26,395 nt of DNA. Origin: Mesostigma viride (Eukaryota > Streptophyta > Mesostigmatophyceae > Mesostigmatales > Mesostigmataceae). This document shows positions 8,112 through 15,320 of the stretch, in pieces (positions within the stretch are counted from its first letter, which is position 1; each line of letters starts with the position of its first letter). The translations under genes and the position numbers were made by a program. Under the pieces are notes generated by a model, which saw nothing but the letters and a program-made list of their open reading frames with translations, did no database searches and was not told where the DNA came from. The stretch is taken from the NCBI GenBank assembly GCA_009746045.1, contig RPFO01002269.1, positions 1-26,395 on the forward strand, read 5' to 3'.

Positions 8112-8944
8112 TAATTAATTAATACACGTGCTCCCATTGGGGAGTCACGGAGCATGCACCGAAGTGCTTTTAATCCCTGTGTGTGCACAACAGGAGAAAG
8201 GGCAGAGACCCCCAGTCTCTTTCATGCCAAAGGCATGCCACAGCTGCATTCGGGCGCGCTAGCTAAAAGGACACGCTACCGATCCGGCAAACTGTGGGTG
8301 CAATAAGATCCATGTGAGCGTGGCATAACAAGTAGCGTGGGCAAGTAATCTGAACATAGCCAGGGCGTAGCATGGCTGTACTAGGACTAGGATAAGGCTA
8401 TGGCTGGTTGTGTACCGTGCGTTGGCGGCACGTGACTAGGTATGTTGGCACAGCTAGGCAAACATTCTAACTACACTGTAAGCATGGCTAACTACACTGT
8501 AAGCATGCATGGCTGCCTTAGCGGCAGTGACTCCAATGGATACAAGCTAGGGCTATTGCTACTAGCCCGCTGGGGGCGTCCACATCTTGTGGTTGATCAT
8601 CAGGTCCCCGCCCCTCCAGTACACCTTGGGCTTCTGCATGGGGGTCCTGCTTATGGCGGAGGTATTCTGGCCACAGGTCGCGTCGCTGCTGTTGCTGAGC
8701 TAGCAGGGGTCAGGTCATCATCCAGAGTCCAGGTGAGGTCGTGCAACCTCTTGCGACGAGAGAGGAACCGCTGCTTATCCTCAGGGGAGGGGAAGGTGAG
8801 CAGGACTGGTGGGGGAGCCGCCTTGTCCCGTGAGTGGGGATTCAAGGCGGTGGCACCCACGCAGTTCTACCTCACCTACCAGGCCCATATGATCGAGGGT
8901 AAGAAGCTGGTTCTTGAGCTCGTCAGCAAGGGAGGTTGACGTCT
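8112..8944 (-). mobile_element. ORF1-only non-LTR element, copy B
   Basis: An 833 bp element on the minus strand, about 90% similar to copy A over the shared part. It starts at GACGTCAACC, about 60 bp further in than copy A, has the same ORF1-type coding half and noncoding 3' half, and ends in a TAAT tail. It contains an extra tandem duplication of a ~21 bp segment (TAACTACACTGTAAGCATGGC, 8468-8510) and several 4-nt insertions relative to A. No reverse transcriptase is present. Confidence 0.7.
8562..8944 (-). pseudogene. LINE ORF1p-like C-terminal domain, copy B (frameshifted)
   Basis: It has the same motif series as copy A: SRDKAAPPPVLLTFPSP, EDKQRFLSRRKRLHDL, DDDLTPA, and the YWRGGDLMINHK end in another frame. 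Here the FPSP-EDKQ junction is in frame, unlike A, but insertions of CTAG-type and CATG-type tetramers after LTPA and after KQDP break it. The two copies are therefore broken at different places, which implies an intact common ancestor. Confidence 0.6.
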
Positions 8945-8955
8945 CAAATTCCTAT
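8945..8955. repeat. target-site duplication of copy B, 5' side
   Basis: CAAATTCCTAT pairs with 8101-8111, one mismatch. It overlaps the edge of the 79 bp inverted repeat. Confidence 0.55.
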
Positions 8956-9030
8956 GAATGCCATACGCGGTCACACGCGGAGCCCCCACAGACTTGGGGG
9001 TGGTCTCCTTCATCACTACTTGCCATCTAT
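8952..9030 (+). repeat. 79 bp perfect inverted repeat, left copy
   Basis: This stretch is the exact reverse complement of 9653-9731. It lies outside the LINE RT insertion (9069-9876), while its partner lies inside it, so it is probably a piece of another LINE copy in the opposite direction rather than a DNA-transposon terminus. Confidence 0.85.
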
Positions 9031-9068
9031 TATCCTATCCAGAGTAGGTGGCAGTTTACATTCCCCAC

Positions 9069-9774
9069 TTCCTGACTGCGAGGACGACATGACGACACGG
9101 ATCGGCATGGCGTGGGCGCACCTCCATGACCACCGCCGCTGCATGGTGGAGCAACCCCGCCCTCCCCTGGATCGTCAAGTGTGACCTCTTCAAGGGCGTC
9201 ATTCTGACGATCCTGACCTAGCTACGGCGCCGAGACCTGGACACTGACGCAGGAGCTGGAGCAACGGCGTTCGACGGCAACATCACCAAGATGCTGCGCA
9301 AGGCCCTTAACATCCAGGCCCTTTGGTTTGCACATTAGTAATGAGGATTTGTACGCTGATTTGCCCTATGTTTCCCACATTATTAGGCACAGGCGCCTCA
9401 GTGGGCCTAGCCGGGCACCTGGCCAGCACAGATCAGGTAGACACATCAGATAGACTAGCTGGCACCAACTGCCCGCCCAGCCTGGGCGATATGTCCTCAC
9501 CTGGCGTGCCCCAGGCCGCGCGCGGCAGGGCCGCCACCCGTGGACTTTTCGTGATAGACTCGGCATGGACATGTGCTACACTAGCCGTGACGGGCTCACG
9601 CCCGGGCAGCCTCCTGGTTTGTCTGTAATATGGAGGCAGATGGTACGCAAGGATAGATGGCAAGTAGTGATGAAGGAGACCACCCCCAAGTCTGTGGGGG
9701 CTCCGCGTGTGACCGCGTATGGCATTCATAGCGATTCGAGCCACGGTGCCCCCACCCCTGTAACTAGGACCTAA
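9069..9774 (+). pseudogene. non-LTR reverse transcriptase C-terminal region, frameshifted
   Basis: Three frames together give the usual C-terminal pattern of LINE RT proteins. It begins DMTTRIGMAWAHLHDHRRC, then CDLFKGVILTIL, then YGAETWTLTQELEQR in another frame, DGNITKMLRKALNI, and NEDLYADLPYVSHIIRHRRL. The end is Asp-Arg-x-x-W (DRWQVV) near 9652, followed by a short tail to the stop at 9772-9774. YGAETW and the L-R-x-x-L pair are well known marks of the region after the RT fingers-palm in many LINE clades. The catalytic domain itself is absent through 5' truncation, and at least two frameshifts are present, so it is dead. Confidence 0.7.
9653..9731 (+). repeat. 79 bp perfect inverted repeat, right copy
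   Basis: Reverse complement of 8952-9030. Here the sequence codes for the extreme C-terminus of the LINE RT pseudogene (DRWQVVMKETTP onward). Confidence 0.85.
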
Positions 9775-9829
9775 ATAGCTTACACCATCCATTCCATCCC
9801 ATGTTCCCCTCCCACTGAGGACTTATGCT

Positions 9830-9848
9830 CACGTGACGCAGTCACGTG
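9830..9848. repeat. short inverted repeat CACGTGAC-GCA-GTCACGTG
   Basis: An 8 bp perfect stem with a 3-base loop in the 3' UTR of the LINE, about 10 bp before its AT-rich tail. A 3' hairpin of this kind could be the RT recognition structure of the LINE RNA; this is inference from position. Confidence 0.5.
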
Positions 9849-10080
9849 TCTATTGATTAATTAATTAACTAATTAATTACATTCCCCACCTGCAGGAAGT
9901 AGCCAAGAGTGTATTAAAGGTCATATGCCCCTTCTCAGGGCTATGTGCTACATATACTCCCAACGGAGTTATGTTAATTAATCTATCCTATATTTACTAC
10001 ATGAGACTGCCGAAACGACACTCGAAAGATTCCGTGACTGACGACTAGGGCCGACCCGGCCCCACTAGGAACTCGGCTTT

Positions 10081-10374
10081 GAGAATGGGTGAGAAAAGGT
10101 GAGAAAAAGGGTGAGAAAGGGTGAGAAAAGTGAGAAAATAGGGTGAGAAAGGGGTGAGAATGGGTGAGAAAACACGTTTCTCACCCGGGTGAGATGCCCC
10201 CAAAAAGGTGAGAAAAGGAGAAAACGTGAGATAAATCTCAAAAAACAGGACGTGAGAAAAGTGAGAAAAACAGGAGGTGAGAAATGTGAGAAAAACAGGA
10301 CGTGAGAAAAGTGAGAAAAACAGGACGTGAGAGACGTGCATGAGAAAAGTGAGAAAACACAGCGCTGAGAAATA
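10081..10374. repeat. GTGAGAAA minisatellite with inner 25 bp units
   Basis: Nearly 300 bp are built of GTGAGAAA(A)(G) words. From 10246 the array settles into 25 bp units (10246-10270, 10271-10295, 10296-10320, then a decayed one) of the form CAGGACGTGAGAAAAGTGAGAAAAA. A 16 bp perfect palindrome TCTCACCCGGGTGAGA (10179-10194) reverses the repeat direction for a moment. The open frames through it are only repeat translation (Phe/Ser/His-rich) and I do not call them genes. Confidence 0.85.
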
Positions 10375-11758
10375 CACCCATATTGCTATATGCGGCAGCC
10401 ACATGCAGGCAGTGCCAGTAACAACCGCACTGTTCAAAACAGCACGACAATTTCAAAATATTTTCATGAAAATGTTTAAATAATAAATGTTTAAAGCCGT
10501 CAAGAACCCATTGATTCATACTAGCCATTCAGCGGCGGTTCTGAAATGGTCACCATTGATCATGTAATGAATCATCCATACAAGTACACTGTTATGGCTT
10601 TATGACACATCTGTCATTGCCTTTTATCAAATACGATGACAGCTGGTTAACAAAGCTGCATGGTCGCTTGCTAGGGCGTCATGCTGACCGCTCCCATTTC
10701 ATTCTCATGGTGCCTGCAAGAATCCAAGCTTGAAACCGCGACACAATATGCAAGAGAAAAAAAAATATCAGATCCTTGACATAGACATCACCTTTCTACA
10801 AGGAAGAGCTCACTAGCACCTAACGGTCCATGCAGCAAATGTGTAGAACACCATTTATGACCCAACACTCACTCTTATGGCAAAGCAGCCCATACACATG
10901 CATCACACCATGTGCCAGATGTCACACGAGCAAGCCACGACGTCGGATCAGAAAGCAACAAACGTGAAAACGCTAGCGGCCTCATCTGAGATTCCGCGGA
11001 ACGCAGAAAATAAGAAAGCTCAGAAGCTACCAGCAAGGGATCGAACATAGGACCTTTGGCATGATTTCGCGGCTGTGTAAGTCTCCTGATCCGAAGGCAT
11101 CTCACTTAATTAACGTTTTGAAACAGCCAAACTGCGAAAAACCTCTTACCAGAGAGAGTTGCCAATATCAAGGAGACAGCCAGCGTAGGCCAGAAATCGG
11201 GAGAATCCGGAACATGGTAGCTCGAGCCTGCCGTTATCTTGTCCGCGCTTTCGAGTTGTGCAGGATTATTGTTTGAATATGAATGGAGATGGAAATGTGT
11301 AGCCTTGTGCATTGAAATTATGGCTGGCTGACGTGTAGAGCGACTAGATGACCTAGACGGTGGGGCCGGATACAGCTTGCTTGATTGTGTTTCATCGCGG
11401 GCAACGAGTCCAACGACTACATTCTCTGGTCGGCAAACTGCGGCAAATTGAACGCAAACCTCATCTTGAAATCTTGACCGTCGAAATGTAACGATCCGAC
11501 GACTTATGCAGTATGCCGCGTAATTTTCTGTTGCGGAAGAGCCGTTGGGTCGCTTCCCGACGCGGGCGACCAGTGGTTTGCATTAAGTTAACTTCCCTGA
11601 AGTTCTCCAACAGAAGTGACCCAAGCCGCATGATGGCACTCATCGGCGGCCTCAATCTATTGACGCGTCGGCCCGATTTCGGCGGCACCCAATTTGACCC
11701 CAACGGCATCTACCGACAAATTAAGGGCATACATAGACTTACATACGTTTCACGCGCA
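10375..11758. other. region without a recognised gene
   Basis: I see no convincing coding sequence, RNA gene or repeat here. Open frames of 65-115 codons occur on both strands (for example 11461-11709 minus, 11513-11860 plus), but none shows a domain I recognise, and overlapping opposite frames suggest chance. A 12 bp palindrome TTTTCATGAAAA lies at 10461-10472. GGGATCGAACATAGGACC near 11038 resembles an antisense tRNA T-arm but no cloverleaf follows. Confidence 0.5.
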
Positions 11759-11894
11759 CCACGGCCCCTTCGAGCTCTGCTATGGCGGTGGTGCCGTGGA
11801 GCCCGCATCAGACTGCGGGCCCTTATCTGCTATGGCGGTGCTGCCGTTGGGCCCGCATAGTTAAAGCCCGACCGGCTCAGCTATGGCGGTCGGT
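11759..11894. repeat. three ~50 bp GC-rich hairpin units sharing CTATGGCGGT
   Basis: CTATGGCGGT occurs at 11780, 11830 and 11881, spaced 50 and 51 bp. Each copy lies in its own inverted repeat: CCACGGC (11759) with GCCGTGG (11793); GGGCCC flanking the second (11818 and 11850 areas); CCGACCG (11868) with CGGTCGG (11887). A further perfect 7 bp stem GCCCGCA-TCAGAC-TGCGGGC (11801-11820) lies between the first two. The array begins about 40 bp outside the copia-2 LTR. Function unknown; a structured RNA, binding-site array or MITE remnant are all possible. Confidence 0.55.
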
Positions 11895-11932
11895 CACGTT
11901 GAGCTTGGGATAAGGTGAACACAGAGAACTGC

Positions 11933-12209
11933 TGTCGGAGCTGGCCCACCACTGGTTTATGTCTTAGCCAGCAAACCCTATCCGGTTAGCCGTAACCGTG
12001 GGACAAGCTAGCTGTCCGTACCGACCCGGATAAGGCCCCGGACTGGGGCCTAGGTGACGCCGGCCCTAGGCGCCGCCCTTAGACCGGTCGACCGCATCGG
12101 ACCGCCGGATTATAGCCGGCGGCTTAGCGGACGCTAGCGGAAGGCGTGCGGACGGACATGGGGAACTTAGAGCCAGATCCTAGGGCTCTAGAGTTACTCA
12201 ACTCCGACA
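11933..12209 (-). repeat. 3' LTR of copia-2, left arm (277 bp)
   Basis: On the minus strand it starts TGTCGGAG and ends CTCCGACA, a perfect 8 bp inverted end. It is preceded by an A/G-rich tract (AAAGAACAAAAGAG, 12212-12225) in the place of a polypurine tract. It contains the TATA-like word CTATAATCC. The right-arm copy is 2 bp longer, with one extra GCC-type step in a GCC run. The 5' LTR of this element is not in the window because the palindrome axis removes the 5' half. No AATAAA is visible inside. Confidence 0.65.
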
Positions 12210-12582
12210 TACTCTTTTGTTCTTTGATTAATTATCAAAATAATTACATCAAATGCAGACCATACAAAACCCTCTAAGGTAGGGAACTCAAGGGGGCCTC
12301 AAGGCCGTCAAAATCACCACGGTATCGACCCGCGCCCTTGTGATCACACATGAATAGTGATGTAATAAGTATCGAGAAAAAAAACAACTATGCCACCAGA
12401 CAAAAGGTGACCCATTTATTAGGACCAGTGACCCGCCGACGGGCCCAAGGCACCGTCCAACGTGGCTAGGGTATGGTCAGGACAAGCAAAAAAAACTACC
12501 ACCATGATATTCGTGAATGCTAGCAACACAGGGTGAGTTATGGCTGTATTCATAAAGCGCCCGAGCCGTAACCCTGTGTGGC
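12210..12582 (-). other. noncoding 3' internal region of copia-2, left arm
   Basis: 373 bp between the Pol stop codon and the LTR. No gene is visible. It holds an A8 run (12377-12384 area), an AATAAATGGG word on the minus strand (about 12418-12409) that could act as a polyadenylation signal, and the purine-rich primer tract at its LTR end. Confidence 0.5.
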
Positions 12583-14292
12583 TCACGGGTGTTGCATCGT
12601 CATGCGCTTGCGCAACACTGCGTACTGCGGGGCAGCCTCCCGCGCCTCCTTGGTGAGTGCATCCGCGGGATTGAGTTCATCCGCGATGTGCTGGAGACGC
12701 GTGACGCAGGAGGCCGCCTCAGCGAGTACGAGGTAATCAACGTCCTGTGACCGCGCATAGGGATTGTCAAGGAAGGCCAAACAACTTTGTGAGTCAGTGT
12801 GCACCGTGCTAGTCCAGTGAAGAGTGAACCCACACGAGCCAAATACCCAACCCAGCAAGTACCGCAGCCACATGCCATGTGAGATAGCTGAAACAATGCC
12901 CCGGCATTCAGCCGTGTTGGGGCTAGTGGCAATGCGGCTGTGCAAGCGCGAGTACCAATCTAACAACATGCCAGGCTGTCCCTCATTGCTAATAAAGAAC
13001 AGTGCCCCCATGCGGGCCCGCACTTGGCTGACTGTGCGCGTCTCTAGATTAGCATCCGTCACTATCTCGAGGTGCACCGGCTGTGAGCAATCGAGCCCAC
13101 GAAGCACAATGCCGGGCGTCATGGCCAGCTGCCGCCGAACATGAATGGACCCTAGTCCTTCCAGCACATCATCGGGCAGGCGAGCGAGCACCGCCAAATC
13201 AGGTGCCACCGTGTCCGCCAACCACCCGAGCTTGCCCTTAACCGAGGGCCCATGGGTTGCCAACAGCGGGGACGGGAGGTCGGCCAGCAGGTCAACCACA
13301 TAGTTGCGGCTATCCTGCATGTGCATGACCCATTCGCCAGAACGCGAATCCCGCTGCAACGTAGACTGCACGCCGCAAAACACCACGGGTTTACCCTCCT
13401 CATGATCCACCGCCCTGCCCAGGGGAAACTTAGCCGCCACTGCAGCAAGAAACTGGGTAGCAAAGGTGCGAGGTGCCACCAGCTTGAAGTCATCGCCATG
13501 CCACACGAAGAGGGCTGGCTCGCCAGGGACGCCGGTGGGGACCACAAAGAAGTTAGGATCCGCGCGATGGTACGTGGCCCCTAAGCTCTGCAAGACCTCC
13601 TCCGCGGAAATGCGGAAGATGATGGGAGAGCTCTGCAGCCCCTCCACCCCTGTCAACAGCTCGATATACTCGCTGCCAATGGTGCCATCCTGCCAGACCA
13701 CCGGGACCTTCACCACGTAGCGGGTGCCTTGCCATGTTTGCTGCGCGACCCCAGCGTCGCTGTGGAGGAATGCCCGCTGAAAGTCACCGCACCACATCCC
13801 GTAGTCCTTGCCCGCGTTCCGCTTGCCCAAGTAGATGACCGTCAGTAGCCGATGCGAAACATGGTTGAGCCCAGGGGTATAAAGATCCTTGGCATCCAGC
13901 GGGGAGGACCCCTTCGTCTCCGTGACCACGGGCCTTACCCGGAACACCACCGAAGAGTTGGTCTCGTCCGGCTTGTAGGTGAGCACGAACTTCAACCGCA
14001 ACCGCGTGGCCCCGGCTGGCACACTCTCCAATCCTCGGTAGACCTCGCGCTCTCGCCACTGCTCCTTGGCTCGAATGAACGCGTCGCGCCACAAAGCAAA
14101 CTTGAGAGGATCTTGACAGTCCAGGACAAGTTGCTCCCACGTCACAGGGCTATCCGCCGCCAGTGAGTGTGAGTGGAGGCCGAAGCTGCGCGGGTGCCAA
14201 TCCTGAGGCTGAATGATGGACTGGACGAGCGGCGGTGTGGAAAACGCCGCCATCGGTAAGCGCCGCACGACGCCGGGCTGCCCGACCACCAC
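12583..14292 (-). CDS. copia-2 Pol: reverse transcriptase-RNase H, intact over 569 codons
   Basis: This is a copia-type RT followed by RNase H. RT: the N-terminal part (FGLHSHSLAADSP, RLRLKFVLTYKPDET) precedes motif A, CGDFQRAFLHSDA, with Asp170. GLQSSPIIFR (219-227) stands where copia has GL-x-Q-x-x-R-x-W. The catalytic pair is in VWHGDDFKLV (Asp267-268), HGDD instead of YVDD. GKLGWLADTVAPDLAVLAR corresponds to the copia linker with the R-P-D motif. RNase H: Asp413 (IVTDAN), Glu462 (NTAECRG), Asp500 (VHTDSQS) and Asp544 (NPADALTK), all four acidic residues kept. It would convert the element RNA to double-stranded DNA. The chosen start is nominal: the protein is probably made as part of a polyprotein with the upstream protease-like frame, which overlaps by 150 bp in another phase. 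No stop or frameshift is seen in this copy; the right-arm copy has three 2 bp deletions. Confidence 0.9.
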   Translation of the reverse strand: MVVGQPGVVRRLPMAAFSTPPLVQSIIQPQDWHPRSFGLHSHSLAADSPVTWEQLVLDCQDPLKFALWRDAFIRAKEQWREREVYRGLESVPAGATRLRLKFVLTYKPDETNSSVVFRVRPVVTETKGSSPLDAKDLYTPGLNHVSHRLLTVIYLGKRNAGKDYGMWCGDFQRAFLHSDAGVAQQTWQGTRYVVKVPVVWQDGTIGSEYIELLTGVEGLQSSPIIFRISAEEVLQSLGATYHRADPNFFVVPTGVPGEPALFVWHGDDFKLVAPRTFATQFLAAVAAKFPLGRAVDHEEGKPVVFCGVQSTLQRDSRSGEWVMHMQDSRNYVVDLLADLPSPLLATHGPSVKGKLGWLADTVAPDLAVLARLPDDVLEGLGSIHVRRQLAMTPGIVLRGLDCSQPVHLEIVTDANLETRTVSQVRARMGALFFISNEGQPGMLLDWYSRLHSRIATSPNTAECRGIVSAISHGMWLRYLLGWVFGSCGFTLHWTSTVHTDSQSCLAFLDNPYARSQDVDYLVLAEAASCVTRLQHIADELNPADALTKEAREAAPQYAVLRKRMTMQHP

Positions 14293-14900
14293 CCCAATGG
14301 AGCGTGGTACTCGCGAAGCGGGATGCTGCCCACCCCCGCGACTGACAGCAAGTCAGCGGACACTGAGAACCCCGGGTATGATACGAAAGGTTCGCCCAGC
14401 AAGGCCACATCCTCGTAGCCATCCACGACGTGAAACGGCGTGTCAATGCCCAACACCGGCAGCACCACCATCCCGGTAACTTGATATGCCGAAGTGCCTG
14501 CAAAGTCGGTCACCGATTTGTACGGCGACTCTAGCACTGGATACAGGGTGGCTGCCCGACGAGAGATAATAGACACGGATGCTTGCGTGTCCACAGCCAC
14601 CAGCTGCCACGGTCTACACGTAGGAAACAAGGCTGACTTAACCGGCCTGACCCCCTGTGAGAGAGTTTTGACCTGAGCCACCCCTGATGCAGCTTTCGCT
14701 TTAAGCGCCTGAGCACGCCACAAGGCCGTGACCGTTGAAGCCAGGTCCCTAGGTGGGCGAGGCGCATGGGCAGGACCCTGACCCTCCGGCGAGGCCACGC
14801 TAGGCGGGCCTCCCACATTATCCGTGGCTAGCACAGGAGGTGAGTCACTACGTGCACTAGGTCCCGTCAAACCCACCCCATCCTCATCCCACCCATCCAC
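14142..14900 (-). CDS. retropepsin-like domain and linker of copia-2, between integrase and RT
   Basis: The frame begins with about 95 residues rich in Ser, Pro, Gly and Ala, then a block that fits a retroviral-type aspartic protease. LVAVDTQASVSIIS has the active-site Asp at residue 104 (codon 14591-14589). A strand follows with FAGTSAYQVTGMVVLPVL, and the closing VALLGEPFV corresponds to the ILLGxDFL end of retropepsins. The signature D-T/S-G-A/S is changed to D-T-Q-A-S, so cleavage activity is doubtful. In Ty1/copia elements protease normally precedes integrase; here it follows it. The last ~50 codons overlap the RT frame out of phase. The switch falls at TTGGGGTGG, where one more G would make the two frames one. 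The upstream junction falls in a run of eight C. Confidence 0.65.
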   Translation of the reverse strand: MDGWDEDGVGLTGPSARSDSPPVLATDNVGGPPSVASPEGQGPAHAPRPPRDLASTVTALWRAQALKAKAASGVAQVKTLSQGVRPVKSALFPTCRPWQLVAVDTQASVSIISRRAATLYPVLESPYKSVTDFAGTSAYQVTGMVVLPVLGIDTPFHVVDGYEDVALLGEPFVSYPGFSVSADLLSVAGVGSIPLREYHAPLGWWSGSPASCGAYRWRRFPHRRSSSPSFSLRIGTRAASASTHTHWRRIAL

Positions 14901-15320
14901 GGGGTCATATTGGGGCCCAGGGGAGGGGGGGGTGTAGCTGTGTCTGCCCCTGGGAGCGACCCGTGGGGTACCACCTCAGATGCTACGACAGGCGCATTAT
15001 CCTTCACTACCCACCCCAGTGCCCTGTTGGCTGCCAGCTCACTCTCCATGCTATCCCCTTGCTTATAGCCTGCCACCGATGCCCATGGTACCCTATACAC
15101 CCGATCATTCCACTCTATGTCTATGACCCGCAGCGGCCAGTCTAACTTTGTGATGGCCCCAGGCCCCTGCATGGTGCCCCGTTTGCCGCTGGGCGAGCTC
15201 TCCTTGTGGAACATGACCAACTGCCCGACCTCAAAAGCGCTAGACAAATCAGGCAGCGTGGCATCCTTGAGCCGCAGCTTGGCGGCGGTATCCTGTAGAT
15301 GCTGTTGGTATGCCTCACTA
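14867..15320 (-). pseudogene. integrase C-terminal region of copia-2, cut off by the palindrome axis
   Basis: On the minus strand the genuine sequence starts at about 15320 (SEAYQQHLQDTAAKLRL) and continues with FEVGQLVMFHKESSPSGKRG, QGPGAITKLDW and DRVYRVPWASVAGYKQG. This resembles the small beta-barrel and GPY/F-like end of retroelement integrases (F-x-V-G-x-L-V, G-P-x-x-I, R-V-P-W-x-x-V). The frame remains open to 15400, but codons beyond 15320 are merely the antisense of the other arm, not integrase. The catalytic core (D,D-35-E), zinc finger and gag are absent. The frame leaves the downstream protease-like frame at a C8 run near 14930. Confidence 0.55.
15287..15320. other. single-copy 34 bp spacer at the axis of the giant palindrome
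   Basis: The arms end with GGCGGC (15281-15286) and begin with GCCGCC (15321-15326). The 34 bases between have no mirror partner and continue the integrase coding frame of the left arm on the minus strand (AYQQHLQD). The turn therefore happened within a coding sequence. The geometry is that of a strand that folded back and continued on its own copy, leaving a hairpin loop. Confidence 0.9.

Larger units (their letters stand above)
9069..9876 (+). mobile_element. 5'-truncated LINE (RT C-terminus and 3' end)
   Basis: The segment is bounded by a perfect 13 bp target-site duplication TTACATTCCCCAC (9056-9068 and 9877-9889) and ends in an (ATTA)n-type tail, so it is an insertion by target-primed reverse transcription. 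It retains only the last ~700 bp of coding sequence plus a ~100 bp 3' UTR. A hairpin-forming CACGTGAC-GCA-GTCACGTG sits just before the tail. Confidence 0.75.
4303..15286 (+). repeat. left arm of the giant inverted repeat (10,984 bp)
   Basis: Every base I compared here has its complement in 15321-26292. Coordinates mirror as x + y = 30607 next to the axis and 30595 at the outer end. The 12 bp drift is fully explained by ten short indels. I saw no substitutions. All larger open frames in this arm have counterparts in the other, identical except where one of the ten indels falls. Confidence 0.95.

Noticed and set aside
8952-9731. A DNA transposon with 79 bp terminal inverted repeats
   Set aside because: The interior is a LINE RT end with its own 13 bp target duplication that lies inside the supposed element, and no flanking duplication fits the inverted repeat ends.
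10081-10374. CRISPR array
   Set aside because: Units are 25 bp direct repeats without unique spacers, in eukaryotic transposon DNA.
10045-10528. Overlapping open frames through the minisatellite (Phe/Ser/His-rich products)
   Set aside because: They are translations of the GTGAGAAA repeat, occur in more than one frame and have no domain.
11030-11100. tRNA-like T-arm (GTTCGATCCC on the minus strand; also near 19555)
   Set aside because: Only the B-box-like word is present. I could not pair a T stem, anticodon stem or acceptor stem.
11461-11860. Possible small basic proteins on both strands between the hairpin array and the minisatellite
   Set aside because: The two frames overlap on opposite strands, and neither shows a recognised domain or a second copy other than the mirror.
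12824-14479. Plus-strand open frames opposite copia-2 Pol
   Set aside because: GC-rich antisense shadows of a gene with clear RT and RNase H motifs.
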